In this document: positions 38,829 to 52,752 of the stretch, piece by piece
How positions within the stretch are numbered: the stretch's first letter is position 1
Layout of the letters: every line of letters starts with the position of its first letter
Source of the DNA: Sipunculus nudus
Taxonomy: Eukaryota > Annelida > Sipuncula > Golfingiida > Sipunculidae
NCBI GenBank assembly: GCA_026874595.1
Contig: CM049322.1
Span: 40,790,840-40,854,839, forward strand
Length of the DNA stretch: 64,000 bases
Reading direction: 5' to 3'
Position numbers and translations under genes: made by a program
The notes under the pieces: model-generated
The model's database searches: none
What the model was told of the DNA's origin: nothing
What the model saw: only the letters and a program-made list of their open reading frames with translations

Positions 38829-39030
38829 TTAGGCGACACTGAACTCTGATGAAGTCCCGGTGTAAAACTGGAATTCATTCTCGCCCAGCTTGGCGTAGCC
38901 TTGGTGACGTATGCGATAGGTTCCGGTAGCTTGATTGGCGGGAATGTCCCACGTGACTGTCGTGTTGCTGATCTGCGCAATATCACACTCGGATGCCTCA
39001 CTGTCATGACAGTCGCTGAACCATCTCATT
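38829..39030 (-). CDS. ASAH2: Ceramidase exon 19, C-terminus and stop
   Basis: The exon encodes 66 residues and a TAA stop. MRWFSDCHDSEASEC is followed by VTWDIPANQATGTYRIRHQG and ends TGTSSEFSVA, matching [21 protein letters not shown] ... GTSPAFEV. Acceptor TTAATTATAG. An AATAAA (minus strand, 38818-38813) lies about 10 nt after the stop. Confidence 0.96.
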
Positions 39031-42000
39031 CTATAATTAAAACCGAAACAGTTACAAAGGATGTTTACATTTTATTAATATTTATTATCACTCAAATGCA
39101 GGAAGACTGAAAGAAAACCTAAAAAAAGGCCCTCTTGTCCGGAAAGGATGGGTAGGTGTCGCAAAATTTGGTTTGAAATTCTAAAAAAAAGTAGATTCGG
39201 CTCCAAAAAGGCCCTTACCCCAGCCCATCCCCCCCCCCCCCCCCCCCAGGCAACTGCATCGTAATATTTACACCCGGATGGTTAAAGTCCTATAGTTATC
39301 CAGTGCACGTAAAATACCATCCGTCATTTCACAATAAAAAGACGTTATTAAGGTACCTACCTCAAGGTGGTTTCGAATGAAGTACAGTGGAACCTGTCTG
39401 AAAGACCACCTGTCTAATAAGACCACCCTTGAGTGAACCAAAAGCCTTCTCACTGGTTATAACTGACCTCTGTTATAAGACCACCTGGAAATTAAGACCA
39501 CTACTGGCCAGTCCCATGGGTGGTCTAATTACACAGGTTTCACTGTATTTCATGATAAACTTATAGAATTCTGATTTTTCGGTTGAAATATATATATATA
39601 TTACAATTGTAGCACTGCAGTTTCAGAATACAGCAAACCCTGAGGATAACTACACTATAAGAAGTTTTTTTGGGCCTGGACAGCTGAGTGCTAAAACGCT
39701 CCGCCTTCTCCGCTGGCGACTCGGGTTCGATTCCCGGCGTGGCTATGAGAGCGGGTTTTAGTTGCCCGTCCAAGGTGGTTGGTTTTCTCCGGGTTCTCCG
39801 GTTTCCTCCACCCTACAGACTACCGAGCGTCAACATCCGAGCAATGGAGAGTGCCTCGTATTAGTTATTATTATCAGTTGTACAATCCACGATAAATAAA
39901 TAATGTTTGTAAGAAACGTTTTTTTTCTGCCATCTGAATTTCAAGTTTTACATACACAGAGCCAGGAAGGAACCAGACGCCATAACCTGTCGCCAAGACA
40001 ATGTGGATCTTCTCTGAGATTTTATCGAGAGAGACTTTCGGTTTGAAATCCAAGAACTATCCACACTGTGGTCCTAATTCACAGGTGGTCTTCTTAGACA
40101 AGTTAGATATAACCAATGTGAATGCGATGGTCTTACTAGACAGGTAGTCTTATTAGATAGGTGGTCTTAATAGACAGGTGGTCCTAATAGAGAGGTGGTC
40201 TAAATACACAGGTGGTCTTATTAGACAGGTGGTCTTTTTAGAAAGGTTGTTTTATTAGACAGTTGGTCTTAATAGACATGAGGTCTTATTACATAGATGG
40301 TCTTTGAGACATTTTCGACTGTATTTATGAATGGCAAGATATCTAGGGGAAGTCTTTAAAATTTGTAGTTTAATATAAGGGCTTAAAACATAATATCCCT
40401 AACCCTAACAATTGGCCCCACTATATTGACGACCAACTTACTTGGTGCTCCAGTCCGAGTCTGTAAAAACGCTTGTCCAGGTGGAGCCACCTTCGCTTCT
40501 CTGTACCTCAACGTAAATATTGGTAATCTGTGTATGAGAAATAATACCTGATCAAGAAATATTTTGCAATTTGTTCTTTATAATTTACGATATTTCGTTC
40601 TTATTTTGTTTTGTAAACAGTACACCATAACTACCGATAGATAAAGAGAACTTGTTTCAATACTGATAATGCCAACTGGTGTTGAGAAATCACCTTCATG
40701 AATTCAGACATTACAAAATGGTTAATGTGTACGAAGTCATGTAATAGTAATAGTCATGTTATTTCTGATTTTGTACATAACCCTGGAATTTACATAATTT
40801 TCAATAGAAATGTCGGATTCGGTAAAATTTGTTTCTGATTCTGCAAATATATTGACAATTTCTAACCTTTCTTTGTATTATATCGACAATGCTTATAATG
40901 ATATTTCATTCCCTGGGTTAATTCACATCAATGTCAACAGCCTAACATATCTCAAATAATACACTTAGGGTATCAGATTTGTTGAAAGACATACTTGAGC
41001 TTACCATTTTGGTTTCAGCCTATCAATTTTTAATCCGTTGTAACGATTGCAAATATCCAAACAAACAAAAAATTATCAAGTGAAATAATGAAATTTTTGC
41101 GAATATTGGCGAAGAGTGCCTTGATTCGCGTCAAACAACTTGCTGGCAAAAATTGCATTTAATTCTACATTAATCGTGAGGGCATAGTTTTCACACTAAT
41201 TATGCGGGGGCAGCCCCCGTGCTGGTTCATGCTGCTATATGCATCACTGGCTGGACCAGCCGTTTTAAGTACTGGCTCTCGCAGATTAAACAATTTTCTT
41301 TAAAATTTCATTTTAGTTAAAGGATCCCCGTCGAAATGCGAAAGTTTCATGCTCGAGAAAGGTCTGTTCTTGTTAATTCTCGAAATTTGTTTCGTGACAT
41401 GATCTATACAGTAAATCTGTCCTTACCCGATGGTTGTTTCTAGGATTGGCCGATACAAACGTCACAGATGCTGTGGCTCCCTGTTAAAGGAATACGTGTA
41501 TATCATTAGAACAAAACCACCAAGTGAATCCATCTTTTACCCTGAGTTTGCCAAATGAGTGTACAGCTGGTTTCTAATGGAGCGATTTCCAACATTTTTC
41601 TGAGATTTCCTATAATGTCGTAGAAAATCAATGGACAATGCTTTAAACCTACCGTACACGTTACGAAATTTTGAAACGATGCGATTTCGTAATTTCTTAT
41701 ACCAATGTCGTATCGTAAACACCAAAGGTCCGTCTCATATTTACCCGCACATTATACGAATTTCGTGCAAACGGGGATGGGATAAAAAAAGAAAATACTG
41801 ATCAACTGAATGGCTGCCCATGAAACAGTTTGTTCTATGAATTCAAACATGCACGAAAAATTACGATACGACACTAAACCGATCGAGATCGATAGACTTT
41901 GTAACGTTATTCAACATGCAATTTGTGATAGGTAACCTAGAAACTAGGATGTTGCGGCGTATCCTGCTTTGTAACATATCGCACGTTATCCAAATTTCGT

Positions 42001-45000
42001 GACTTTCGTGTACGCTGGGCTTAAGTGAGAGAGTGCGCGACAAATTTCAGAAATATGGCGTTGCTTTGTCATCTATCATCTGAAAATTTCATAAGGATCT
42101 TTTCTTGACAATCTATGCTTTAATGGGCCAGTCCGGCGCCCATTCACATTTTAGCAATTTTCAATTTGTCTGAAGGTGAATATTCAATAAAATTCAATTA
42201 TCAACCAACACGTGCATATTGTACAATAAATATTGGCAGTTATTAACGAGTTTTATCCAACTGAACACGGCATCTCTGATGCATCCGTCATGATTATTCA
42301 AACAAATTGCTAAAAGTATTAATATTTCGTCACATCTGACTAAACATTATTGACTTTACGATACGAATTTGTGTGTATACATAGTATGGTTAACTTTATA
42401 TGTGAATATTGCCAGATGTAGATAGAATAAAAAAAAACTCCCAAAGTTACAAACAGTAAGTTATCAAGAAGTTAACACTGACATACCCTGTTGTAACTTG
42501 AGTCAACGTCTTCCAGAACGTCACCAAAGTTCGTCCCCAATGATAGCTCGTCTATAGGGGCGGGGCTAAGGGCGGCTTCCTGTTTGTCCATCAAATCCGG
42601 GGGTGGCTGGCCCAGTGGAACAGATTCACCCTGAAGGCGGAGGCATTTCCATTTATTTTAGTCAATTATATTCATAGTATGTTACAGCTATTTTACTATA
42701 TGGATAATTATTCGAATATATGATGACAGGAGGTAATAATTATAATGTCATTCGTCGCTTGTGGCTAATTGGTATATATATATATATGATGGAAGAACCT
42801 TTTGATAGTTATGATACAATACTGATAAGTGGTTTTGTAATGTGCATAATCATATATAAACCTCCAACATTATGTACTATTACTCCAGATTTATCCGGAT
42901 TTTCCGGATTCAAAACTGCTTACTATATAATCACAATGTGACGGTATAACAGGTACACACTTTGACACATACAGATTAAAAGACAAATTGACGAAATCAT
43001 TATTAAAAAATGTTAATTCTCGACCGATGTGAATATGGACTTAAACAAAGAGCTTACCCGTATCATGGCTGTTGCTAGTTTGGCGTACTGGTCTTGGTAG
43101 GCTGCCAGTGTGTTTGGCCCGTATGTCGTGGAGGCGCCCTCATATCTCTGAATCTGTGAACACACGCTTATTAAATAATAACCTTCAAACATTTTTTTTT
43201 TATTTTCAACGTTTTTCAATTGTTAAATTTGTATTTTTAATTGGTTTTTGCACAGCCTCCTTTTACACTCCCTCTAGCTGATCGATCCTTCCTTGTTTTT
43301 CTCTCTTTTTTTTCTTTAATTACAAATTTCATCCAGCAGTATGTAACAATCAAGCGATCTTTGTTAATTTGATCAAATATGCCTTGCTCCCTATGACTGC
43401 AAATTACCAACCGTTAATAAAATTAAGGTCTTTTCTGTGAAATTATCAAAATTCGCCGACTTCTCGCGCTTTCAAGACTTTTAAAATACCTGAACAATGT
43501 CCAAGGATTTTCACAGGTTTTATGCACCAATAATATCGGTAGGTCTAAAAAATTAATGAACATCTGCTTTTGCCTTTTCTACAAAATTTACAATCCCATA
43601 TATTTAATTCTTTAAAAACAGGATATCGTGCCACTGAAAATGAGCAAAATAATTGAAACCCCGAAACGTAGGTGTCTATCAGAGAATGACCACGAATGAT
43701 AAATTACTGTGACCGTGACGGAAGGATGGAGGTAGTATCCACGGGAAATCCTATCCTTAAAATTCTCTCCAAAAGCTGAAGTTAGTACATTTCAGGCCCA
43801 ATAAGCACTTTATAGTTTTAATATTGTACAAGGATCTTACTGTTAGTTTATGTGAATTATGTTTACAGTGAAATCTCGCCTGAAGACTAACCGGCTATCA
43901 TGACCGCCCCGTTAGAACGACCACTTGTTTTGGTCCCCGACTTAAGTTAATCATTAAAAAAACCTCTAATACGACCACCCTGCTAATACGACCTCTCTGC
44001 TAATACGACCACCCTGTTAATACGACCACCCTGCTAATACGACACCCTGCTAATACGACCACTTTGGCTGATCCTGTAGCGATATTTCTCTGGAATTTGA
44101 AAATTAAAAGTACGTTATTTCAAGCACCTAGTGAAGACGCACCTAATTATGTACTAACTTTTAAATACATGACATATATCAGCTTGTACCTCAGCTTGCT
44201 TTCTTATCAAAATACTTAAAATTATTTTAATTACATTTGAAATTCCAATTTTACGCAAGAAGGAAAGATGGTAGAGAAATAAAAGTCCAATTTTCATGGT
44301 TCGTTGGATTATTTATATTATGTGGCTGCTTCATACCTGGTATTCCTCGAACGTCGTGACGTAGCTGGTGAAACTGTTAGCCATGGCCGTGACAACGACG
44401 TGGAGGCCTGTCGGGGCTCCGGCCGCTTCCATCGCCTCGAAATGGTAAAATGGAAAATTAAAGAATGAGGAATTGCATTTTCTAGGAACTTCATGGAACG
44501 AAAACGATGAAATTATTGTTTTGTAACCTGATAGAAACTACGTAATTTAGATGGTCTTGAAACGACATAAAGACACCAAATATAAAGACCATGGGATAAC
44601 ATATGTAAAATCAACATATTTATTTGCAGAGTGGCATCATCCATAACCTTACAATTGAAAATTTACCATATTTATTACAAGTCACCATCTGCATTATTAA
44701 TGACATTGAAAGTTAAAGTAACGCCTAAATATCGTTGTAATTCATTCAGGGTTATAAGGTAATAAGACATAAAAATCCATAATCCATATAATGTGATGGA
44801 AACTGTATAATAAAAATTATACTTCGGGGGAATGAACTAAAAATGTCAACGCACATTTCTCACAGTGTCCGCCATTCGTCTCCCGCACATGGTTCTGCAA
44901 GAATATCCAAGTGTCAGAAAATGTTTAATGGATAGTAAAGTAGATGTACTTCTTTATAATATAATTGCTTTCTAGTACGAGCGAAAATGTTTTATTGTTT

Positions 45001-45811
45001 AATTTATCATTCTATTTAATCCTGAATTAATTCTTACTATGTATATAAAAGAAGACATAGTTGGCAACCGCATCTTCTGTTTGATTTCTGCCATTTTCTT
45101 ACAAATAAGCATTACTTAAATACATTATACAATAATACTCTGACTTATACATTACAGCGTAGGCGAAATACAGGAGGAAATGAATAATTGAATAATGATT
45201 GTATAATAAAATACAGTTAGTATACGGCACGGTTGACTTTTGTGTAATCCATACCAGTGACCGTAGAAAACATGTAAGACTGGCCCAGTCGATGCAATGG
45301 TGAAGACATAATTCCTCCCACTAGCAGAGCCATCAAATTTGCTCTTGCTGTGTCGCAACGCTTAGAATAGGTGCTGCCACATTGAGGAGAATTATATAAC
45401 TAAATTACTGCTATCTGGTTTCCACTGAGGTTCCGGCTATCGGTGCATGGAATCACGTTTAATTTTGCACATTTAGCAGCAAAACTAAATACTAAGCATA
45501 GGCAGGAATAGACTGCCGTAACCGCAATGACAATTGGAACCGTTGCGACATTTATTCACCTATAGAAAAGTTACACTTTAAGGCTGTAATATTATCAACT
45601 TCAAAGATTGTTCATTAGTTTAGGGATGCATCTGTTGTTTATCTACAATTATTTGCAAATGGACGCGCGGTCATTCCGAGAGCACTTCTCCGGTTTTATA
45701 CTTGAAAGGACGAGTCTGTTGGCCACACCAAGTTCACCCCGCGGAAAAATTTCAAGCTTGAGACTTTGATGTCGCAAGTCGCATGTTTGAATTAAGGGTA
45801 CGCCGCTAGTA

Positions 45812-45872
<61 letters not shown>

Positions 45873-48800
45873 CTATATATATATATACGTGTACTATATT
45901 TTTTCAGATGAAATTAAATACAAGCTAGATGTTAGACCGTTTAAGGTTTTTCAGGGCATGCATTCGGAAGAAAATACCGAGAGTCCGGCAAGCTCATGCA
46001 GGTCAAAATGTTAGAGAGTCCAATCTGAGTTTGGAGCACAAACGGGAGATTATCTGTGTCAAATTTCCAAAAATTTTGTCAAACTGTTTTTTTTTTTGTA
46101 TTTTCTGTCAATATCGTATCATTTCATAATTAGAAATCACGATATATGGTTAGTTGATAATTGTGAGTTTACAAAATTGACTTCTTTGTTTGAGGCAGTC
46201 TGCAATGGGCAGTAACTGCTACAAGGCAGATTTGGTTCAATACGCTCCCACAGCCAGAAAATCGCGTGTCTCATCGGACTCTTGGACTATAAGAACGCAG
46301 CGTCCGAAAGAGAATCCGAGCGTCATTCATGCTAATCCACGCGTTCCTGAAAACCCTATAGGTAAAATAGAACTTGCACATTTACAGTGTTTAGGTATAA
46401 CAAACTGCGTGACCTGTCTTGTCAATATAACAGACCCGAACATTGATTGATAGTCGTGGTCAGCAGATGGAGCTAGTGACCCTGTGTAACGGAACTCATT
46501 TGTGACGACACTTCCGATCTACCCGAATTTGTTCTGTAATTGGGATTGAAGGCAAGTGTGTCCTAAGGCTCATCATTTCCCGTATTTTCCCATTGATCGT
46601 GAGAACTATGATTTTTTTTCTGACTGAGGGCATATTGCAGCGCCATCCATTATGAACTACGTGAGTTTACACAAGGAAGCGCAATATACCAGATTATACA
46701 AACAGACGTACGTCCATTCCGCGGGGACCCCTACGATCACCAGATTGCCGATGCGCATGATCTGGGTCGGGACGATTTCCGGCTGCCATGGCCACTCTTC
46801 GTCAGCCTGATAAAACAGAAGAAGCCAGTCTATCATTCACAACTGACCAATCAGGAAAGCCTACTCAACATAACAGCCAATCGGGATCCAGTACAAATCT
46901 CAAAGTGCAATATTTGGTATTATCCTTCATAATCGACAAAACTCAAGATTTTGAATTACTCACTTTAGAAGTTTAAAAGAGTAGAAAGAAATAGACTTTT
47001 TCTGTAATTAAATCTTTATTTTCGTACAAAAATATTAAGTCTTATTGGAAAATGTGTATAACAAGTAACTTTATTATAACAGACGTTATAACTGTCCTGC
47101 GTGTGAGGTTATATTGCCAGGGGGATGCGTTAATTTGTGTGCTTACGCGCAAGCGTGTATGATTGCCCCCCCCCCCCCTCCACCCCAAAAAAAATTATGG
47201 TATGGCTTACATACATATAGTGGCGTATAGCACATCTTAACCAGCGTACCCCTGATACGGCGTACTACACCATATATAAGGCGTAGTTAATATTATCTGT
47301 TGCGCGTTTTCTTCTCAAATATGGTATTTCTTACTGATGTGGCGTACCTGAAGGTATGTCATATGAAGACTAACAAAAAAACACATTAACAATGTATTTG
47401 TTTTTTTTTATTATTATTTACTTTGTTGTCATTGATGTTATCGAAACCTGAAGAATAAGATTAAGTTGGTACTTCACTTAAGGAATTCGTGGTAGTCAAA
47501 AACATACAAACTAAGCCGCATGAAGACATGTATGTGCTTGTTTTGTGTTGAGTGTGTGTGCCTGGGCTTTTGGAGTAAGGATGATTTTTTTTGGAAGTGC
47601 GCCCTTATTCACTCGTGTATGTGCGTGTGTTAATCTGTTTACCTCACTTGAAGCCAGTAGGATGGATACTGGGATGTGCGCATGAGTATACACTTGTGTG
47701 TGAATACTAGTATGTGATTACCTCGCCTGATGCTAGAAGGACAGGTTTCGGAGCGTGACAGGCCATCAGCTCGTCAGAAGGTGGGAGAAGTAAATCACGG
47801 ATAGCGTCAATCTCAGGGTCCCCCTCAGTATCACCTAGAAACCAGAGACAAGTTATCATAGGAAAAGAACACTTTGACAGTAATATTTAAGTCTATTAGG
47901 CCAAAATAAAAAAAAAGATTTTAGAAATCAATGGGCGGGCGGTTTTTTTTATTTTTAATTTTTAGGTATGTTTCGCAATAAATGTCAAATGATAAGGGAA
48001 AAGCATGATAATAACAGACTTATTTTGCTAAACAAGTAAAAGCACTACATAACAAAGGAAATTGTATGATTTTATCTTCTTGAAAGGAATGTCCGAGCGG
48101 CTGCAGCTCAAATTGGTAAGTTTCTATTGAAAATCAAAATAAAAATTTTTGATGCGGGGGTTTAAAATTGATGCGGGCGGTGCCTGAGAACCATACCTTT
48201 TATTTTTTTGCCTTAATGTTCAGTATATGTATAATAATACATAATTTGTTTATAATATATTACCCTTTATTATTAATAAATTATCATATAATATAATGAT
48301 AAAGTGGTTTTCTCTGGGCTCTCCAGCTCTCTCAACCCCTAAACACACTACTGAACCCAAACCTAAACACTACAAAACGCCACCATTTGAGACGTTTTAG
48401 GAGAATGCATCTCGTTAAGTTTCTAAACCAGTTGTACAGTCCATGTAAAATAAATAAAATTTAAATTTATAATTCTTATTACAATATAATGTAAAGAGCG
48501 GAAGTGTGAGAATAAAAATTTTCACCAGTGATTATCTGATATATCTGAAGGTAGGTGTTCCACAGAAACTTAATTTAAGGTTGTTTTTATTTAAAAACTA
48601 GAATACGGGTAGTCGACAAGCGACTACGTGTATCCGCCTAAATCAGAGTGGAACGGGTGAAGTGAGGCATGGATTGAGTGGCAAGGGGAAATAGAGTGTT
48701 GCATATTAGCATGGATGTCTGCAGCCAAATTGTGTATGGAGGTTGCCCCCCCTACCACAAAATCCAGAAAGCCGTCCAAGTTGTATACATATGCAAAATT

Positions 48801-51800
48801 TAAGGCAGATAAGTCAAACCACTACATGTATATGAGTGATTTTAGCCCGTGGCAGACAAACAGATGGACGCTGTGCAAAAATGGTTGCAGGTGACGCCAC
48901 CAGTTTTGCGTATGATAAAGAGCTATGTGAGAACTATACACATGCAAAACTTTGGCCCAATCGGTCAAACGGTTCCTAAGATATGAGCTTGGATGTCTGC
49001 TGCATAAACTAGAATGCAGGTGGCGCCACCTGTCTTAAAATCAAGAGAGCTGTCGGGGATGTATAAACCTGCAAAATTTTAAGCAGATATGTCAAACTAC
49101 TGCCGAGATATGAGTGATTTTATCCCATGGCAGACAAACAGACAGGAGCTGTGCAAAAATGGTTGCAGGTGGCGCCACCAGTTTTGCGTATGATAAAGAG
49201 CTATGTGAGATCTATACACATGCAAAATTTTTAGCCCAAATGGTCAAACGGTTCCCGAGATATGAGCTTAGATGTCTGCAGCGTAAACGTGAATGTAGGG
49301 GGCGCCACCTGTCATAAAATCAGAAAAGCTATCCAGGATGTATACGCATGCCGAATTTCAGGTGAATTAGTCAAGTCACTGCAGGGATATGACTGATTTT
49401 AACCCAAGGTAGACAAACAGATGGACATTGTGCAAACATGGTTGCAGGTGGCGCCACCATTTTTGGTGTATGTTATAAAGCTCTCCAAGGGCTACATTTG
49501 TGCAAAAGAATTTTCCTGATCGGTCAAACGGTTCCCGAGATATGAGCTTGGATGTCTGCAGCGTAAACGTGAATGTAGGTGGCGCCACCTGTCATAAAAT
49601 CAGAAAAGCTATCCAGGATGTTTACGCATGCCGAATTTCAGGTGAATTAGTCACGTCACTGCAGAGATATGAGTGATTTTAACCCAAGGCAGACGAACAG
49701 ATGGACACTGTGCAAACATGGTTGCAGGTGGCGCCACTATTTTTGGTGTATGTTATAAAGCTCTCCAAGGGCTACATTTGTGCAAAAGAATTTTCCTGAT
49801 CGGTCAAACGGTTCCCGAGATATGAGCTTGGATGTCTGCAGCGTAAACGTGAATGTAGGTGGCGCCACCTGTCATAAAATCAGAAAAGCTATCCAGGATG
49901 TTTACGCATGCCGAATTTCAGGTGAATTAGATAAGTCACTGCAGAGATATGAGTGATTTTAACCCAAGGCAGACGAACAGATGGACACTGTGCAAACATG
50001 GTTGCAGGTGGCGCCACCATTTTTGGTGTATTTAATAAGGCTCTCCAAGGGCTACATTTGTGCAAAAAAATTTTCCTGATCGGTCAAACGGTTCCCGAGA
50101 TATGTGGGTTTATGTGTGGAAACAGACGCACAAACGGACGCAGAGCGCAGAGGAAAGGTCAAAGGTCAAAACAAAATCGGGGCGCAGCAGTTCACATGTG
50201 ACCCGAACATAATCCCGGGTTTCGTTAAATTCCGCCCAGCGGTTACGGAGGAGTTCTCCGGACACCTACGCGGCGGCGGCGTGCAGCTGAAAACATAGTA
50301 TCCGCAAAGCTCTGTTTTGGCGGATACAATTAAAGATTTGATGGCTATACCTTGGAAGAATGGCGGTGCCCCTGGGCCGTCTGTTGCTCCGGCAGCAAAG
50401 CTGTATCCCATAGCTGGTCTGCATAGTTTGGTCTGAAAAAAAAACATTTAAAGCAGTTGTTATGACGGTGCGTATCATATACTTAAATTAGCAAGTTTTA
50501 GAAAAGCCTTTTAAATGACAGTGGCGCATTCGTATAACCAAACTACAGAATAAAGCATTACATTTTAAAAATATACAGTTCACTGAAAGTTCATAAAACA
50601 TTATTATAAATGCATTTATGCTCATTGTCTTCTTTTAAATGATAAGTAAATTGCCGGTTGGTGGCACTGTATATTGAATGAAGATGAAGGGATCAATAAG
50701 ATAAAAGAATATGTTGTAGTTATTAAGTCTTCTGGGTTTCAGGTTTTATATGCATGGGGTGGGAATAAGCCAGAAGCCATACACTGTCGTTTATTGGATA
50801 TCAGAGCGATTCTCTCAGGTTTTAAACTTTCGCCATGTTTGATATCAGGAACCGACGGGATAAGTAGTCAAATGCCTTAGGCCGCGTCCTTCCCCTATTC
50901 TTTTTTTTTATTTATTACATTATTGAATAAAACTATAAGCATTTTATTATCCTCAAAACATATGAACCCGAACATCTAAGAGAACAATAGAGGCTAAAAA
51001 ATTATATATCTTAAATTATGTGTAAAGTAACTCGCAGAGAACCAGTCTATTTTCATACGTACCGGCTGACCGTCGATGAGTACCATGTAGTCACTCATGT
51101 TGACCCACTGAAAACGGTAGTCCAGGAAACCGGAAAGCTGTTGACTGGCGGCATTGTACAATTCCTGAATAATAATATAAAATTTACTTATAAAAGGTGA
51201 ATTATAAATAAACACTCTGATATTAAAGAATTATATGTTGTATTTCTGTTATATGAGGATTTTGGAGAGTTAAAACACTGCGGTTGAAGTAATTTAGTGG
51301 TTGCAGGAGAAGAACACCTTCATAATTGTCTTCTGTATAAGGTACCTATATACGCTCCCTTAAGACTGAATATAAATCACATGGAGGAACGTATACCCTT
51401 TCATAAGTCCTCTTGGTTCACTTATCAGCATCTTCAGAGTCTATATTTAGATTTGAAAATATTGATGAAAACGACATGTGCTGAAAATTGTAAAAAAGGA
51501 ATACGTTTACAGCTGCTATATTTACAAATGTTAAACTCACCAAATTGTTCATTGGTGGAGTTATTCCAACACATACGTTCACCATATGTTAAAGAATACA
51601 TGATACAACTGATGTGTGTAGTCGCACTACTATCTGGATATCCCAAAGATAATCCTGTAATCAAGCTTTCATGTGTTGTAATACATGGTCACGCTTTAGT
51701 GACACAGATTCACCTGCATGGTCAAATACTGCCCCAATACCTGTGAATGGAGCGGCCTATTCCCGGGGACAAAGGAATACCCTAAGTCACAATGGTATGA

Positions 51801-52694
51801 AATTATTTGAATCCCAAATATATCATGGTTATCCAGATTACTTCCAAAATTTAATGATTCCTAGATTAATACCTAAGCCCTCCACGAAATTACATCAGTC
51901 TTGCTTTATAATTTTATGCATACAGTTGTCAACAGACAAACCAACCAATGAACCAAGGGAAAAACATAATACCCTCCTGGTGTGTGTATAAAGACATCCT
52001 TTGAAGAACTAAATCCTAACCTTTGCCTTGTTGTACTGTCTGTCACCAATGATGCGACAATCCTCGAACATGTCGTCAGTGGGACCCTTGCCGAGACAAA
52101 GCGACGTCTGGTGGCAAAAATGAGAAATAGAAAATAGATATGTAGATTTATTAAAATCCTCATTATCAATGCTATAGACCATCGGCTTATTTTGTATATC
52201 ATTCTCCGACTCAGGTTATTTGCAGCAAATACATTCAAAATATTAAGTAAACTTGTATAATGGGTATTCATAGAATCAGTGAAATAAGTAAATTATCATA
52301 TCTTGGATCAGCTTACTGACAGCTAAAAAAAAGACACAATGCGCATACGCACATCTCTGTCCGGTGGGCACGTGCTTGTTTGGCGGTCACATGGCAACCC
52401 GGTGTCAGTGCATCGAGCGCCATCTAGGTTGGGTGAGGCGTCGCCCTCTGACGCCTGAGCAAAACCTGCCACAAACGATCCCTGATGTAAAGAGCAGAAA
52501 ATGGGACATTACCTTAAATATATATCTATTTGTGACACTTAAAATACTTGTTATGACGGAGGTTATGTCTATACCAGTGTTGGTACGGTCGCAATATTTC
52601 TCCAAAATGTTTTCATGAAATTTATTGGGCATTCGACAGGGAATAATTCCTAAAACATTGATATCGACCAATTTTAAGAGTAATTCGAGCTTAA

Positions 52695-52752
<58 letters not shown>

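Larger units (their letters stand above)
39031..40441 (-). other. Ceramidase intron 18
   Basis: Holds a C-run (about 39231-39247), an intact GACCAC MITE (39385-39545), a SINE (39672-39910) and an expanded GACCAC-type array (40030-40325). Confidence 0.8.

Noticed and set aside
39672-39750. A functional tRNA gene at the B-box sequence
   Set aside because: No cloverleaf can be closed and the segment continues into a SINE body and A-rich tail shared by other copies.
51297-51746. 149-codon plus-strand open frame inside ceramidase intron 8
   Set aside because: No recognisable domain, no splice or promoter context, antisense to the ceramidase; the length is possible by chance in 64 kb.
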